Assembly: GCF_022807975.1 (NCBI RefSeq)
Contig: NZ_CP094358.1
Span: forward strand, 2,046,001-2,110,000
Length of the DNA stretch: 64,000 nucleotides
DNA from: Abyssalbus ytuae
Lineage (GTDB): Bacteria; Bacteroidota; Bacteroidia; Flavobacteriales; Flavobacteriaceae
Reading direction: 5' to 3'
Part shown: piece by piece, positions 15,868 to 25,145 of the stretch
How positions within the stretch are numbered: position 1 is the first letter of the stretch
Layout: every line of letters begins with the position of its first letter
The notes under the pieces: model-generated
The model's input: only the letters and a program-made list of their open reading frames with translations
Database searches by the model: none
Told to the model about the DNA's origin: nothing
Translations under genes and position numbers: made by a program

Positions 15868-16248
15868 TTACTTCATCACTTTTGAAGCCAAATATTTTTG
15901 TACTTCATATACGTCGATGCTTTTATTAAACCTTTTGCTTACAGAAGGTGTATTTTCGCTTGATATCCATATTTTAAGTTCTGCATCCAGATCGAATGTT
16001 CCGGCGGTTTCCAACGAAAACCTGGAGATGTTTTTATAGGGCAGGGATTTGTATTCTACCTTGCTTCCGGTTATTCCCTGTACATCTATGAGTAATAACC
16101 TGTAATTGGTAAACATAAACAAATCGCGAAAAAGGGCAAATCCTAATTCTATTTGTTCGTTTTCAATTAAAAGCCTGCTATATTTTTCATTAAGCTTTTC
16201 TATGGAAATTTCGCTGGCATTGCCCAGCAGTTTATTAAAGAGTCCCAT
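15868..16248 (-). CDS. Bacterial PH-domain protein
   Basis: 126 residues. The segment from about 25 (LIENEQIELGFALFRDLFMFTNYRLLLIDVQGITGSKVEYKSLPYKNISRFSLETAG) is the bPH_1 pleckstrin-homology-like fold, in which TNYRLLLIDVQG and YKNISRFSLE are the usual strands. Family members are small cytoplasmic proteins of unknown ligand. It stands alone and is the last minus-strand gene before the restriction locus. Confidence 0.75.
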   Translation of the reverse strand: MGLFNKLLGNASEISIEKLNEKYSRLLIENEQIELGFALFRDLFMFTNYRLLLIDVQGITGSKVEYKSLPYKNISRFSLETAGTFDLDAELKIWISSENTPSVSKRFNKSIDVYEVQKYLASKVMK

Positions 16249-16499
16249 GTAATGATTAATTTATTTGTTAAAGATAAATTCTTTTATGATTTTATCCATA
16301 TTGGAGAACAAGTGGTTGCCAAAGTTATTCTTTTTTAAATGGGGGTTAAAATAAGATTTACTTCTTAAATTAGTACACAGGGATTTTTCCTGTTAATTGA
16401 AATTTTTTATCCTCTATTTAAGCAGTAATTTTTAAATTTAGGATAAATAACCCATTTACTTAATATCTTAAAAATTTCTGTGACAAATACCAACTAATT

Positions 16500-17429
16500 A
16501 TGTCAATACCAAAACATGATGAAATAAGAGTTCCTGTAATGCAATTGATCGCCAAAGAAGGGACGATGAAATTGAAAGATATTATAGATCCGCTTTCAAA
16601 ACAATTCCATTTGACAGAGGAAGAAATAGCGGAAATGTATTCTTCCGGCAATGGGCCTATATTTTATGACAGGGTGAGTTGGGCTTTAAGTTATCTTTCA
16701 ATGGCAGGTCTTTTAGATAAACCAAAACGAGGGGTTTATAAAATTAATCACAAAGGGATTGAGTTATTAAAAACACCTGAAAAAATAAACACATACATTG
16801 ATAATAAACTTGAAACCAGAGAACCTTCACAACAAAAAAAGCAGACAACTGAAGAAAAGCTAAATATTGAACATGAGACTTCAGAGTTAACCCCTCAAGA
16901 AAAACTATACGTTTCCTTTTCAAATATTAAAAAATCTATTTATTCTGAAATACTAACTACAATTTTGAGTAAAACGCCTCTTGAGTTTGAAAAATTAGTT
17001 GTTATGCTGCTTCAAAAAATGGGGTATGGGGGTGAAATAAAAAATTCAGGATTGGTTACGAAAGCAACGAATGACGGGGGAATAGATGGAATCATAAAAG
17101 AAGATATACTGGGATTGGGCAGAATTCACATTCAGGCAAAGAGGTATAATCTTAATTCTGCAATAGGGAGAGACGAGATTCAAAAGTTTGTGGGAGCATT
17201 GGCTGTGGCACAGTCAAATAAGGGGGTTTTTATTACCACGTCTTATTATACAAAACAAGCTATAGAATATGCAGATAATTTAAATGGCACCACAACAGTG
17301 GTACTTATTGATGGTGAACGGTTAGCAGAATATATTTATGATTTTGGAGTTGGTATGCAAGTAGAACAGACCATAGAAATTAAAAAATTAGATGCCGATT
17401 TTTGGGATTCTATGAAAGACGAAAATTAA
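16500..17429 (+). CDS. mrr: Mrr family restriction endonuclease
   Basis: 309 residues. An N-terminal winged-helix domain (IRVPVMQLIAKEGTMKLKDIIDPLSKQF..., YDRVSWALSYLSMAGLLDKPKRGVYKI) is followed by an Mrr-type PD-(D/E)xK nuclease: LEFEKLVVMLLQKMGYGG, then NDGGIDGIIKEDILGLGRIHIQAKRY with the catalytic D and QxK. The kept winged helix plus nuclease is the E. coli Mrr layout. Mrr cleaves methylated DNA. It ends 17 bp before hsdR on the same strand, so the two restriction types are probably co-transcribed. Mrr can attack DNA carrying the adenine methylation of a foreign system, so here it must tolerate the methylation set by the neighbouring HsdM. Confidence 0.9.
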   Translation: MSIPKHDEIRVPVMQLIAKEGTMKLKDIIDPLSKQFHLTEEEIAEMYSSGNGPIFYDRVSWALSYLSMAGLLDKPKRGVYKINHKGIELLKTPEKINTYIDNKLETREPSQQKKQTTEEKLNIEHETSELTPQEKLYVSFSNIKKSIYSEILTTILSKTPLEFEKLVVMLLQKMGYGGEIKNSGLVTKATNDGGIDGIIKEDILGLGRIHIQAKRYNLNSAIGRDEIQKFVGALAVAQSNKGVFITTSYYTKQAIEYADNLNGTTTVVLIDGERLAEYIYDFGVGMQVEQTIEIKKLDADFWDSMKDEN

Positions 17430-17446
17430 TGAAAAACCTGAAGTAA

Positions 17447-20400
17447 ATGATCTTCAACGAAGACTCTCGAGTGAAAATTCCGGCAATTCTGCACTTAACC
17501 AGATTAGGTTATGAGTACCTTTCCCTTAAAGATGCTGATTGGGATGAAGACACCAACATATTTAAAGATATCTTTAAGTCGTCAATTCAAAAAATTAATC
17601 CGGAGATATCTTCAGCCGATATTGATAGATTATATCAGGACATTGGTCTTGATTTGGAAAACGAAGATATAGGCAAAGCATTTTTTGATAAAATAGTTAA
17701 CCGCTCCGGTAATAAACTCATTGATTTCGAAAATTTCAGCAACAACGCATTTCATGTTGTAACCGAGCTACCTTATAAAAATGGGGAAGACAATTTCCGA
17801 CCTGATATTATCACATTAATTAATGGAATGCCGTTGGTTTTTATTGAGGTGAAAAGGCCAAACAACCGTAATGGAGTTTTAGATGAACGGAAACGAATTA
17901 ATACACGTTTTCAAAATAAAAAATTTAGAAAGTTTGTAAACTTAACACAGTTTATGATTTTTTCTAATAACATGGAGTATGATGATAATGAAATTGAGCC
18001 CTGGCAAGGTGCTTTTTATGCTTCACCTTCTTACAATAAACCAATTTTCAATTATTTCAGAGAAGATATAGGCTTTAATTTATTGCAGGTTTTAAAACCT
18101 CTTGATGAAGAGGTAGAAGCTTTTGTATTAAAAGATACCAATTATCCTTCCATAAAAAATAGTGAGGAGTATAAAACCAATAAAAGTCCTGATACACCAA
18201 CAAATAAGATCATTACTTCTTTACTATCTAAAGAACGATTAAATTTTATTTTACAATATGCTTTTGCTTATGTAAAAGAAACTACTGGCTTGCAAAAACA
18301 CATGATGCGTTATCCACAGTTTTTTGCAACTAAGGCTATCGAAGCACATTTAGATAAAGGTCATAAAAAAGGTATTATTTGGCACACCCAAGGTTCTGGT
18401 AAAACAGCCCTGGCATATTATAACACACATTTTTTAACCGATTATTTCCAGAGAAAAAGTGTTATTCCAAAATTCTATTTTATTGTTGATCGACTGGACT
18501 TGTTAACACAGGCCAGAGATGAGTTTACGGCTCGCGGTTTAAAAGTGCATACGGTAAGTTCAAAGGATGAATTTGTAGCAGATTTAAAGAAAAATACCGC
18601 TATAAATAATGATAAAGGGCAACGTGAAATTACTGTTGTAAACATTCATAAATTTAAGGATGAGCCTGAGGTAAGTAAAGAAACGGATTATAACATAAAC
18701 ATCCAGCGGGTATACTTTTTAGATGAAGTGCACAGGAGTTATAACCCTAAAGGTAGTTTTTTGGCGAACTTAGAACAATCTGACAAAAATGCTATCAAAA
18801 TTGGTTTAACGGGTACTCCTCTCATAGGAGAGAACTTAAGCTCAAAAGCTTTATTTGGCAATTACATTCATAAGTATTACTATAATAAATCTATTGCAGA
18901 TGGTTATACCTTAAAACTTATTCGTGAAGAAATAGAAACCGAATACAAAATCCTTCTTAAAAAAGCCTTGGACAGCATAGATGTGATAAAAGGCGATATG
19001 GATAAAAAAGTAGCCTATGCACATCCTTCTTTTGTAGCACCCATGCTGGAATATATTGTGAAGGATTTGGAATTGTTCAGACAACGAAATGCTGATGCCT
19101 CTACAGGAGGCATGGTTATTTGTGATAGTAGTGAGCAGGCACGTGAAATGTATAAGATCTTCAATGCCTTACAAACAACTGAAGAAAATGAAGAAGATAT
19201 AGCCATGGCCGCAGAACCTGAATCAGAATATTTAAAAATTCAAAAAGATAGTTATAAAGTTCAAACAGCAGCTCTAATTTTATATGATAGTGGCTCTAAA
19301 GATGAACTGGAAAAATGGAGGGATGATTTTAAGGCCGGCAAAATAGATATCTTGTTTGTATACAATATGCTCCTCACAGGTTTTGATGCCAAACGGTTAA
19401 AGAAAATCTATTTGGGCCGTATTATCAAAGCCCATAATTTACTGCAAGCTTTAACACGTGTTAACCGGACCTACAAGAATTATCGCTTTGGTTATGTAGT
19501 GGATTTTGCAGATATTTCTAAAGAGTTCGACAAAACCAACAAAGCCTATTTTGATGAGCTTCAGGAAGCTCTTGGAGATGAGATGGAAAGTTATTCCAAC
19601 CTTTTCATGTCTCGTGAGGAAATGGAAACTACCATTTTAGAAATTAAAGAAAAGCTGGCTGATTTCGATTTAAAAAATTCTGCAATTTTTTCAAGGCAAA
19701 TTTCCCAAATTCAAGACCATGCCACGATGCTTCAAATAAGAAAAGCATTGGATGATGCGCGCTCGTTGTATAATATTATTCGCCTGGTAGGTGAATACGA
19801 ATTGCTGGATAAAATTGATTTTAGAAAGCTCAATACCTTGCGCATTGAGACTGAAAACTGCTTGGCTTTAATGAATGCAAAAAAAGCTTTGGAAACCAAT
19901 GAAGAAATTGGCAACTTGCTCAACATTGCATTAGAGGACGTTCTTTTTATGTTTAAAAAAGTAGGTGAAAAGGAATTGGTACTTGCTGATGACCTGAAAG
20001 ACCTACTCAAAAAAACAAGAGAAGCTTTAGGCAACAATTTTGATCCTAAAGATCCGGAATGGGTAAGTTTGTATGAGGAGTTAAGGCGTTTGTTTGAAGA
20101 TAAAAACTTAAATGAAGTAACGCGGGATGAGATGGAAAGAAATATGACTTCTTTGACGGAAATACATGAGAAAATTAAAGAACTGAACAGGAAAAATGAT
20201 TTATTAAAAGACAAATACCAGGGCGATACTAAATATGCACGTGTACAAAAACGATTAGTAGAAGCAGGGAAGTCTTCAAAGTTAAAAACGATAATAATTG
20301 AAGCTTTACAGCACATAAAAGAAGAAACCGATTTGGCTGTTTTAAACAGACAAGACAGCTTAAACAACGAACATTATTTTGGGCAATTGGTAGCACGTTT

Positions 20401-20515
20401 GGTGTTTCAAGAATTTAGCAAACAAAAGGTTTCTATGGATGTAGAAACTGTAGAATTTATAAAGAACATTATAGTAGAAGAATATTTAAACGAGTATTAC
20501 GGAAGATCCGCATAG
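17447..20515 (+). CDS. hsdR: Type I restriction enzyme, subunit R
   Basis: 1022 residues, the normal size. The N-terminal nuclease has D120 and E134-x-K136 (RPDIITLINGMPLVFIEVKRPNN). The SF2 translocase follows: Walker A IIWHTQGSGKTAL (about 315), DEVHRS (about 426), GLTGTPL, and helicase motif VI-type TRVNRTYKNYRFGYVVDFAD. The C-terminal coiled region (from about 750) binds the methylase core. It cleaves unmodified DNA at a distance, driven by ATP. It begins 17 bp after mrr and ends 3 bp before hsdM. No frame break is seen, so restriction should be active. Confidence 0.95.
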   Translation: MIFNEDSRVKIPAILHLTRLGYEYLSLKDADWDEDTNIFKDIFKSSIQKINPEISSADIDRLYQDIGLDLENEDIGKAFFDKIVNRSGNKLIDFENFSNNAFHVVTELPYKNGEDNFRPDIITLINGMPLVFIEVKRPNNRNGVLDERKRINTRFQNKKFRKFVNLTQFMIFSNNMEYDDNEIEPWQGAFYASPSYNKPIFNYFREDIGFNLLQVLKPLDEEVEAFVLKDTNYPSIKNSEEYKTNKSPDTPTNKIITSLLSKERLNFILQYAFAYVKETTGLQKHMMRYPQFFATKAIEAHLDKGHKKGIIWHTQGSGKTALAYYNTHFLTDYFQRKSVIPKFYFIVDRLDLLTQARDEFTARGLKVHTVSSKDEFVADLKKNTAINNDKGQREITVVNIHKFKDEPEVSKETDYNINIQRVYFLDEVHRSYNPKGSFLANLEQSDKNAIKIGLTGTPLIGENLSSKALFGNYIHKYYYNKSIADGYTLKLIREEIETEYKILLKKALDSIDVIKGDMDKKVAYAHPSFVAPMLEYIVKDLELFRQRNADASTGGMVICDSSEQAREMYKIFNALQTTEENEEDIAMAAEPESEYLKIQKDSYKVQTAALILYDSGSKDELEKWRDDFKAGKIDILFVYNMLLTGFDAKRLKKIYLGRIIKAHNLLQALTRVNRTYKNYRFGYVVDFADISKEFDKTNKAYFDELQEALGDEMESYSNLFMSREEMETTILEIKEKLADFDLKNSAIFSRQISQIQDHATMLQIRKALDDARSLYNIIRLVGEYELLDKIDFRKLNTLRIETENCLALMNAKKALETNEEIGNLLNIALEDVLFMFKKVGEKELVLADDLKDLLKKTREALGNNFDPKDPEWVSLYEELRRLFEDKNLNEVTRDEMERNMTSLTEIHEKIKELNRKNDLLKDKYQGDTKYARVQKRLVEAGKSSKLKTIIIEALQHIKEETDLAVLNRQDSLNNEHYFGQLVARLVFQEFSKQKVSMDVETVEFIKNIIVEEYLNEYYGRSA

Positions 20516-20518
20516 CAT

Positions 20519-22147
20519 ATGACGAAAGAGATTAACAACGAACCCTTTGTAATAAAAACCAAAACCCTCATTGATGAGCTAAAAGCAGTATGTGCAAGCT
20601 ATGGTTTAGGGAATGATGGTAACGAATTTAAAATTATCAGCCAGATATTTTTATACAAATTTTTGAATGACAAATTTGCTTTTGAGGTAAAAAAGGTAAG
20701 ACCGGAATTGGCAAAAATTGAAGACTGGGAAAGTGAACTGGCAAACCTGGATGACAATGCATACCAAATGCTGCGCTACCAGATGAGCGACAGCACGGCC
20801 TTTTTGTTGCCACACCAGTTGATATCCAATCTGTTTGAACGCCAAAACGACCCCGATTTTGCCAAAACCGTAGATGACACCTTAATGGATATTGCGGCCA
20901 CCAATAATGATTTGTTTGCAGTAAAAACCGAAGACGGACAAAAAATACGTTTGTTTGATCGTATTACCGAGTTTGTAAGTAGTAAGCGCGATGCTTTTGC
21001 AAAAGCTTTATTTAACAAGCTGGTGATTTTCAATTTTGAAAACATCATGGGAGAAGGGTTTGACTTTTTTTCTACCATTTTTGAATATTTAATTAAAGAC
21101 TACAATAGTGATGCGGGAGGAAAGTATGCCGAATACTACACCCCACACGCAGTCTCAAAAATCATCGCCAATATTTTGGTGCCGGAACCGGTAAGCAACA
21201 AAACCTGTTATGACCCCAGTGCTGGCTCGGGAACCTTACTGATGAATTTGGCACATGCCATAGGCCAGGATAAATGTACGGTATACTCGCAAGACATCTC
21301 ACAAAAATCGTCTAACCTGTTGCGTTTAAATTTAGTGCTCAACAATTTGGTGCATAGTATAGAAAACGTGGTACAAGGAAATACGATGACGGACCCTTAC
21401 CACAGAAAAGACGGCGAGCTACGCACTTTCGATTTTATCGTGTCCAATCCACCCTTTAAGCTCGACTTTAGTGACGATGTAGAAACCCTGAAGAAAAAAG
21501 AAAACAAAGAACGCTTTTTTGCAGGGGTGCCTAATGTACCAAATAAAGCCAAGGATAAAATGGCTATTTACACTTTGTTTTTACAGCACATTATGTACAG
21601 TCTCAACGATACCGGAAAAGCCGCGATCGTAGTACCCACAGGTTTTATAACCGCCCAAAGCGGTATTGATAAAAAAATACGAGAAAAAATGATAGAGAGT
21701 AAAATGTTGGCTGGGGTGGTTAGTATGCCTTCTAACATTTTTGCAACCACAGGCACCAATGTATCTATTGTGTTTTTAGATAAGGAAAATAAGGAAGATG
21801 TGGTATTGATAGACGCTTCTAATTTAGGAACTACTGTAAAAGATGGTAAAAACCAAAAAACGCTGTTAAGCGATGCCGAAGAAGACCAAATTATTGAAAC
21901 GTTTACCGACAAAACCGAAGTAGAAGATTTCTCGGTAGTAGTGAAATATGACGATATAAAAGCGAAAAACTATTCGTTAAGTGCAGGACAATATTTTGAA
22001 ATCAAAATTGAATATGTGGATATTACTGCTGAAGAATTTGATGCCAAATTAAAAGGTTTTGAAAGCAATTTAGAACAACTATTTGCTGAAAGTAGTAAGT
22101 TAGAAAAAATGATTAATAAAAATATCAAGCAGTTGAATTATGAATAA
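20519..22147 (+). CDS. hsdM: Type I restriction-modification methylase, subunit M
   Basis: 542 residues. The N-terminal helical HsdM domain is followed by the N6-adenine methylase with the SAM motif DPSAGSGTLLMNLA (about 232) and the catalytic NPPF (about 310, SNPPFKLDFSDD), plus EYYTPHAVSKIIANIL just before. The methylase modifies adenine in the sequence chosen by HsdS. The hsdS gene begins 8 bp inside its 3' end, consistent with translational coupling and a fixed M:S ratio. Confidence 0.95.
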   Translation: MTKEINNEPFVIKTKTLIDELKAVCASYGLGNDGNEFKIISQIFLYKFLNDKFAFEVKKVRPELAKIEDWESELANLDDNAYQMLRYQMSDSTAFLLPHQLISNLFERQNDPDFAKTVDDTLMDIAATNNDLFAVKTEDGQKIRLFDRITEFVSSKRDAFAKALFNKLVIFNFENIMGEGFDFFSTIFEYLIKDYNSDAGGKYAEYYTPHAVSKIIANILVPEPVSNKTCYDPSAGSGTLLMNLAHAIGQDKCTVYSQDISQKSSNLLRLNLVLNNLVHSIENVVQGNTMTDPYHRKDGELRTFDFIVSNPPFKLDFSDDVETLKKKENKERFFAGVPNVPNKAKDKMAIYTLFLQHIMYSLNDTGKAAIVVPTGFITAQSGIDKKIREKMIESKMLAGVVSMPSNIFATTGTNVSIVFLDKENKEDVVLIDASNLGTTVKDGKNQKTLLSDAEEDQIIETFTDKTEVEDFSVVVKYDDIKAKNYSLSAGQYFEIKIEYVDITAEEFDAKLKGFESNLEQLFAESSKLEKMINKNIKQLNYE

Positions 22148-23513
22148 TTACGTAAAACTGTCTGATATATGTAAAATATCTGGGCGAGTTGGTTGGAAAG
22201 GTTATACTGTAAATGATTTAAGAACAGAAGGTCCTTGGGTTATTGGAGCAAATGACATAACCGATGATAATATATTAGATTTAACTGAAGCAAAACATAT
22301 TTCTAGAGAAAAGTTTGAAGAATCACCAGAAATTAAGATTGAATTAAATGATATTCTTATTGTTAAAGTAGGAAGTACAATAGGCAAAATAGCCATTGTT
22401 GATAGGGAAATAGGTGAAGCCTGTATAAACCCAAATACTGTTTTGTTGAAAAACTGTAAAATTGACCCTTATTATTTATATTGTTATTTAATAAGTTCGG
22501 CTGGTCAACAGTACATTAAAAACCATTCATCTGCTAGCGCACAACCAGCATTAAATCAAACAGATTTAAAGGAAATGCCAATAAGGTTAGTTGATATTGA
22601 TGTACAAAATAAAGTATCTCACCAATTAAAAATATTCAACAAAAAAATAGCAATCAACAACAAAATCAACCGGGAGTTAGAAGCACTCGCCAAAACCATT
22701 TACGACTATTGGTTTGTGCAGTTTGACTTCCCTAATAATAATGGAAAACCCTACAAATCTTCCAGAGGTAAAATGGTATATAATAAGGAATTGAAAAGAG
22801 AGATTCCAGAGGGGTGGGAAGACTCTACTATTTCAGATTGGATAGAAAATGATAAAAATGGTGATTGGGGAAAAGAACAAGAGGAAGGTAACTACACAGA
22901 AAAAGTGTCTTGTATTCGAGGGGCAGACATTAACGGGTTAAATGGAAATGGAGAAGTAAAATCACCAACAAGATACATTTTAGAAAAAAATACTCATAAA
23001 ATTTTAGAAGCAGGTGATTTAATTGTTGAAATTTCAGGAGGAAGTCCGACGCAATCTACAGGACGTTTAGCTTTTATTACAGAAGAAACTTTAGACAGAT
23101 TTGAAAACCCTTTAATCTGTTCTAATTTCTGTAAGGCAGTAACACTTAAAGACGAAACCTATTTATACAATTTTGTATACAATTGGAACAGGTTGTATAA
23201 TGCAGGAGTTTTATTTGGTTGGGAAGGAAAAACAAGTGGAATTAAGAACTTGTTGTTTGAAAATTTCATAACCAGCTATAAAGTAGTAAAACCACCAATA
23301 GAAATCATAGAGCAATTTTATAATAAAGTAAAAGTTTTACATCAGAAAAAGCAAAAGAACTTGTTAGAAAACCAAAAACTTGCTGTCTTACGCGATTGGT
23401 TGTTACCCATGCTTATGAATGGGCAGGTACGCGTAGGAGATGAGATCCTGAAACAAGCTCAGGATGACAAGGTGGGTATGGTTGCGGAGGAGGGTAATAA
23501 ATATAAAAGTTAA
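22140..23513 (+). CDS. hsdS: Type I restriction-modification specificity subunit
   Basis: 457 residues with two target-recognition domains. The first (1-160) runs to QLKIFNKKIAINNKINRELEALAKTIYDYWFVQFDF, the central conserved coiled segment, which repeats as ...KVLHQKKQKNLLENQKLAVLRDWLLPMLMNGQV near the end after the second domain (about 215-400). The two domains read the two halves of a bipartite DNA site; the site itself cannot be read from sequence. There is a single hsdS, with no inverted second copy and no invertase nearby, so no sign of phase-variable specificity. Confidence 0.93.
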   Translation: MNNYVKLSDICKISGRVGWKGYTVNDLRTEGPWVIGANDITDDNILDLTEAKHISREKFEESPEIKIELNDILIVKVGSTIGKIAIVDREIGEACINPNTVLLKNCKIDPYYLYCYLISSAGQQYIKNHSSASAQPALNQTDLKEMPIRLVDIDVQNKVSHQLKIFNKKIAINNKINRELEALAKTIYDYWFVQFDFPNNNGKPYKSSRGKMVYNKELKREIPEGWEDSTISDWIENDKNGDWGKEQEEGNYTEKVSCIRGADINGLNGNGEVKSPTRYILEKNTHKILEAGDLIVEISGGSPTQSTGRLAFITEETLDRFENPLICSNFCKAVTLKDETYLYNFVYNWNRLYNAGVLFGWEGKTSGIKNLLFENFITSYKVVKPPIEIIEQFYNKVKVLHQKKQKNLLENQKLAVLRDWLLPMLMNGQVRVGDEILKQAQDDKVGMVAEEGNKYKS

Positions 23514-23600
23514 TTTGCATGGCGAAAAAAACCTTTTAATAATTACCTTCAAAAGATTAATAGAAAATTAAAATCGAATTAATAAACTTTTAAAAATTGT

Positions 23601-23990
23601 ATGTTAATCAAGACAGAAGAATACGAAATAGAAGTATTTGAAATATCCGAATCACAAAAGGATAAAATACCGTCCAATTTTGTAGCTCCTTATTTTGTAA
23701 TTGCTGATTCTATGGACGATATTACAGTCTCTTTTCAGTTTCTCACTCGCACAAATATTTTGAGAAAAAGTGGTAAACGCAGGTATTTTGATAGAGATTT
23801 AAATAACGCAGAAAGATTTTTTGATATTGAACATGCCATTAATGTTGTCTGGAAGTTTGAGGATAATCAAATTTACCCAGGACAGAAGTTTTACGTTTCT
23901 GGTTCTGAACAAGCTGAGATAATTCATGAGATGAATATTATTAACCATAATAAAGTTTTAGACCAATTCGGATTTAAAAAGAAAAAATGA
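23601..23990 (+). CDS. Small protein of unknown function behind hsdS
   Basis: 129 residues without a family I recognise. It is acidic at the start and basic at the end (FGFKKKK), with no signal peptide or membrane helix. It follows hsdS by 87 bp and ends inside a strong terminator, so it is the last gene of the restriction operon. Such position suits an accessory (anti-restriction immunity, regulator or toxin-like guard), but nothing in the sequence shows that. Confidence 0.65.
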   Translation: MLIKTEEYEIEVFEISESQKDKIPSNFVAPYFVIADSMDDITVSFQFLTRTNILRKSGKRRYFDRDLNNAERFFDIEHAINVVWKFEDNQIYPGQKFYVSGSEQAEIIHEMNIINHNKVLDQFGFKKKK

Positions 23991-24016
23991 CGGGGAATGT
24001 CTCCCGTCATTTTTTT
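23982..24016 (+). terminator. Intrinsic terminator of the restriction operon
   Basis: A 13-bp stem (23982-23994 with 24003-24015; AAAAAATGACGGG / CCCGTCATTTTTT) and an 8-base loop, followed by T. The left arm contains the TGA stop of the small gene at 23988-23990. It separates the plus-strand restriction operon from the minus-strand unit that ends at 24079. Confidence 0.9.
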
Positions 24017-24078
24017 AAGTAAAGTATAATCAATTTTATGTTGTTCAAGCTATTTTAATCTCCCGTATGAATCTTTTT

Positions 24079-24597
24079 TTAAGACCAATCTCCCCATCGA
24101 CCACTCAAGTCAATTCTCACACTAAGTAAATTGTCGCCTAGCTTGCTTAATAAACAAGAATAAAGAACTTTTTCGGCTGCGCCCACGGCTGCCGAACCGC
24201 CTGAAACAATGGCTGCAATGGCAGCTGCAATGGCAGCAGTTTTTATACAATTTTCAACAGCATTTTTGATATCTGATGGCTTTTTGGTCGACACAATGAG
24301 CGTTGCTGTACGGTAATACCATTTAATTTGAGTTTTCCATCCACAGCACGTTTTAATTGGCCCTATACGGCATATCTTCACACACTTTGTCCTGATTTTA
24401 GGTAAAGTTGTCAAGTCTTTCCAACTCGCAAGCTTTCTCTCATAGATAACCGTATCGGTAAGCTGTATTTCGCTTAGTTCTATTTCAATTGGGTGTGTTT
24501 CATCTGATTCAGTAATTACATCATCGGCAAACATTTTTTCGGCTTTCGGCAGATCTTTTTCATCAAAATAGATTTGACCGTCAAAATTTTTGTTCAT
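24079..24597 (-). CDS. Cys-rich protein with hydrophobic C-terminal, paralogue of the gene at 27969
   Basis: 172 residues, family unknown. The first 75 residues are acidic and polar. The middle has clustered cysteines (KCVKICRIGPIKTCCGWK) before YYRTATLIVS, then PSDIKNAVENCIKTAAIAAAIAAIVSGGSAAVGAAEK with strongly Ala/Gly-rich hydrophobic content, then a CLLSKLG...WGDWS tail. The protein coded at 27969-28559 shares this order (aromatic strand, D-I-x-I-x-x-C, Gly/Ala segment, CLISKG, GKW tail). No signal peptide. A membrane-active or self-assembling protein is possible; no function is claimed. Confidence 0.7.
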   Translation of the reverse strand: MNKNFDGQIYFDEKDLPKAEKMFADDVITESDETHPIEIELSEIQLTDTVIYERKLASWKDLTTLPKIRTKCVKICRIGPIKTCCGWKTQIKWYYRTATLIVSTKKPSDIKNAVENCIKTAAIAAAIAAIVSGGSAAVGAAEKVLYSCLLSKLGDNLLSVRIDLSGRWGDWS

Positions 24598-24765
24598 CTT
24601 TTTAACTTTTAATTATAGATTATCCTACTCTTTTCCACGGTTTTCGGATTCCCCGTTTTAATCAGTTCATAGATTAAATTGAATAAGCTTTTGTTGCCAG
24701 TCATTGCAGACAACTTATGATTTTAACGATACATGTAAATGCGACGTATTGTTTTAGTTGTTTAA

Positions 24766-24848
24766 GAAGGAAAGGGGAAATCTGCTTCAGTTTGTTATTC
24801 CAAAACTACCTCTAAAGCAGGCACAAAAAAATACCCATTAGGGGGTAT
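24766..24848. repeat. Reiterated spacer block, copy 1, with minus-strand terminator
   Basis: Bases 24766-24830 (GGAAAGGGGAAATC... TTGTTATTCCAAAACTAC) recur at 27736-27798. The hairpin ATACCC-attagg-GGGTAT (24831-24848) preceded by A7 on this strand forms, on the minus strand, a stem followed by T7, an intrinsic terminator for transcripts moving leftwards. The same terminator occurs three more times (27799-27816, 28622-28639, and a partial one at 31712-31726). Confidence 0.75.
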
Positions 24849-24881
24849 ATTTATGAAAATCAGTATATTAAAAGAGAGTTT

Positions 24882-24980
24882 TTAGAAATCATATTTGCTT
24901 TCCAACGCATAGCGAAGCAGTTCTCCGGCTCCTTTAAGGTTGAGTTTGAGGATCATATTTTTGGGGTGGGTCTCTACGGT
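24882..24980 (-). pseudogene. Remnant of response-regulator 3' end
   Basis: On the minus strand this reads TVETHPKNMILKLNLKGAG then ELLRYALESKYDF and a stop. It matches the C-terminal helix-turn-helix end of the complete regulator at 28674 (TVETHRKNMIRKLNLKGAGELLRYALESKYDF) at nearly every residue over the last 32. The rest of the gene is missing: beyond 24980 the similarity is patchy (GGTTAGGGTTTTAATAATCTTG echoes a segment further into the regulator) and is then lost. This is a truncated copy that kept the regulator's terminator. Confidence 0.85.
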
Positions 24981-25145
24981 GTTTAAATTGCTTACGGGAA
25001 GGTTAGGGTTTTAATAATCTTGACTTTTGTACTCTACTAACATGCATTTTTTGCATGGTAAAGACTAAGAAAAATATATTAAATATCAAAACCACTTAGC
25101 CATCACTGCAATCCTTTCCGTGGTAACTGGTCTAATTAACAAAAA

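Noticed and set aside
19732..20367. 211-residue minus-strand open frame inside hsdR
   Set aside because: It is antisense to the conserved C-terminal part of hsdR and is Ser/Phe-rich, as expected of a shadow.
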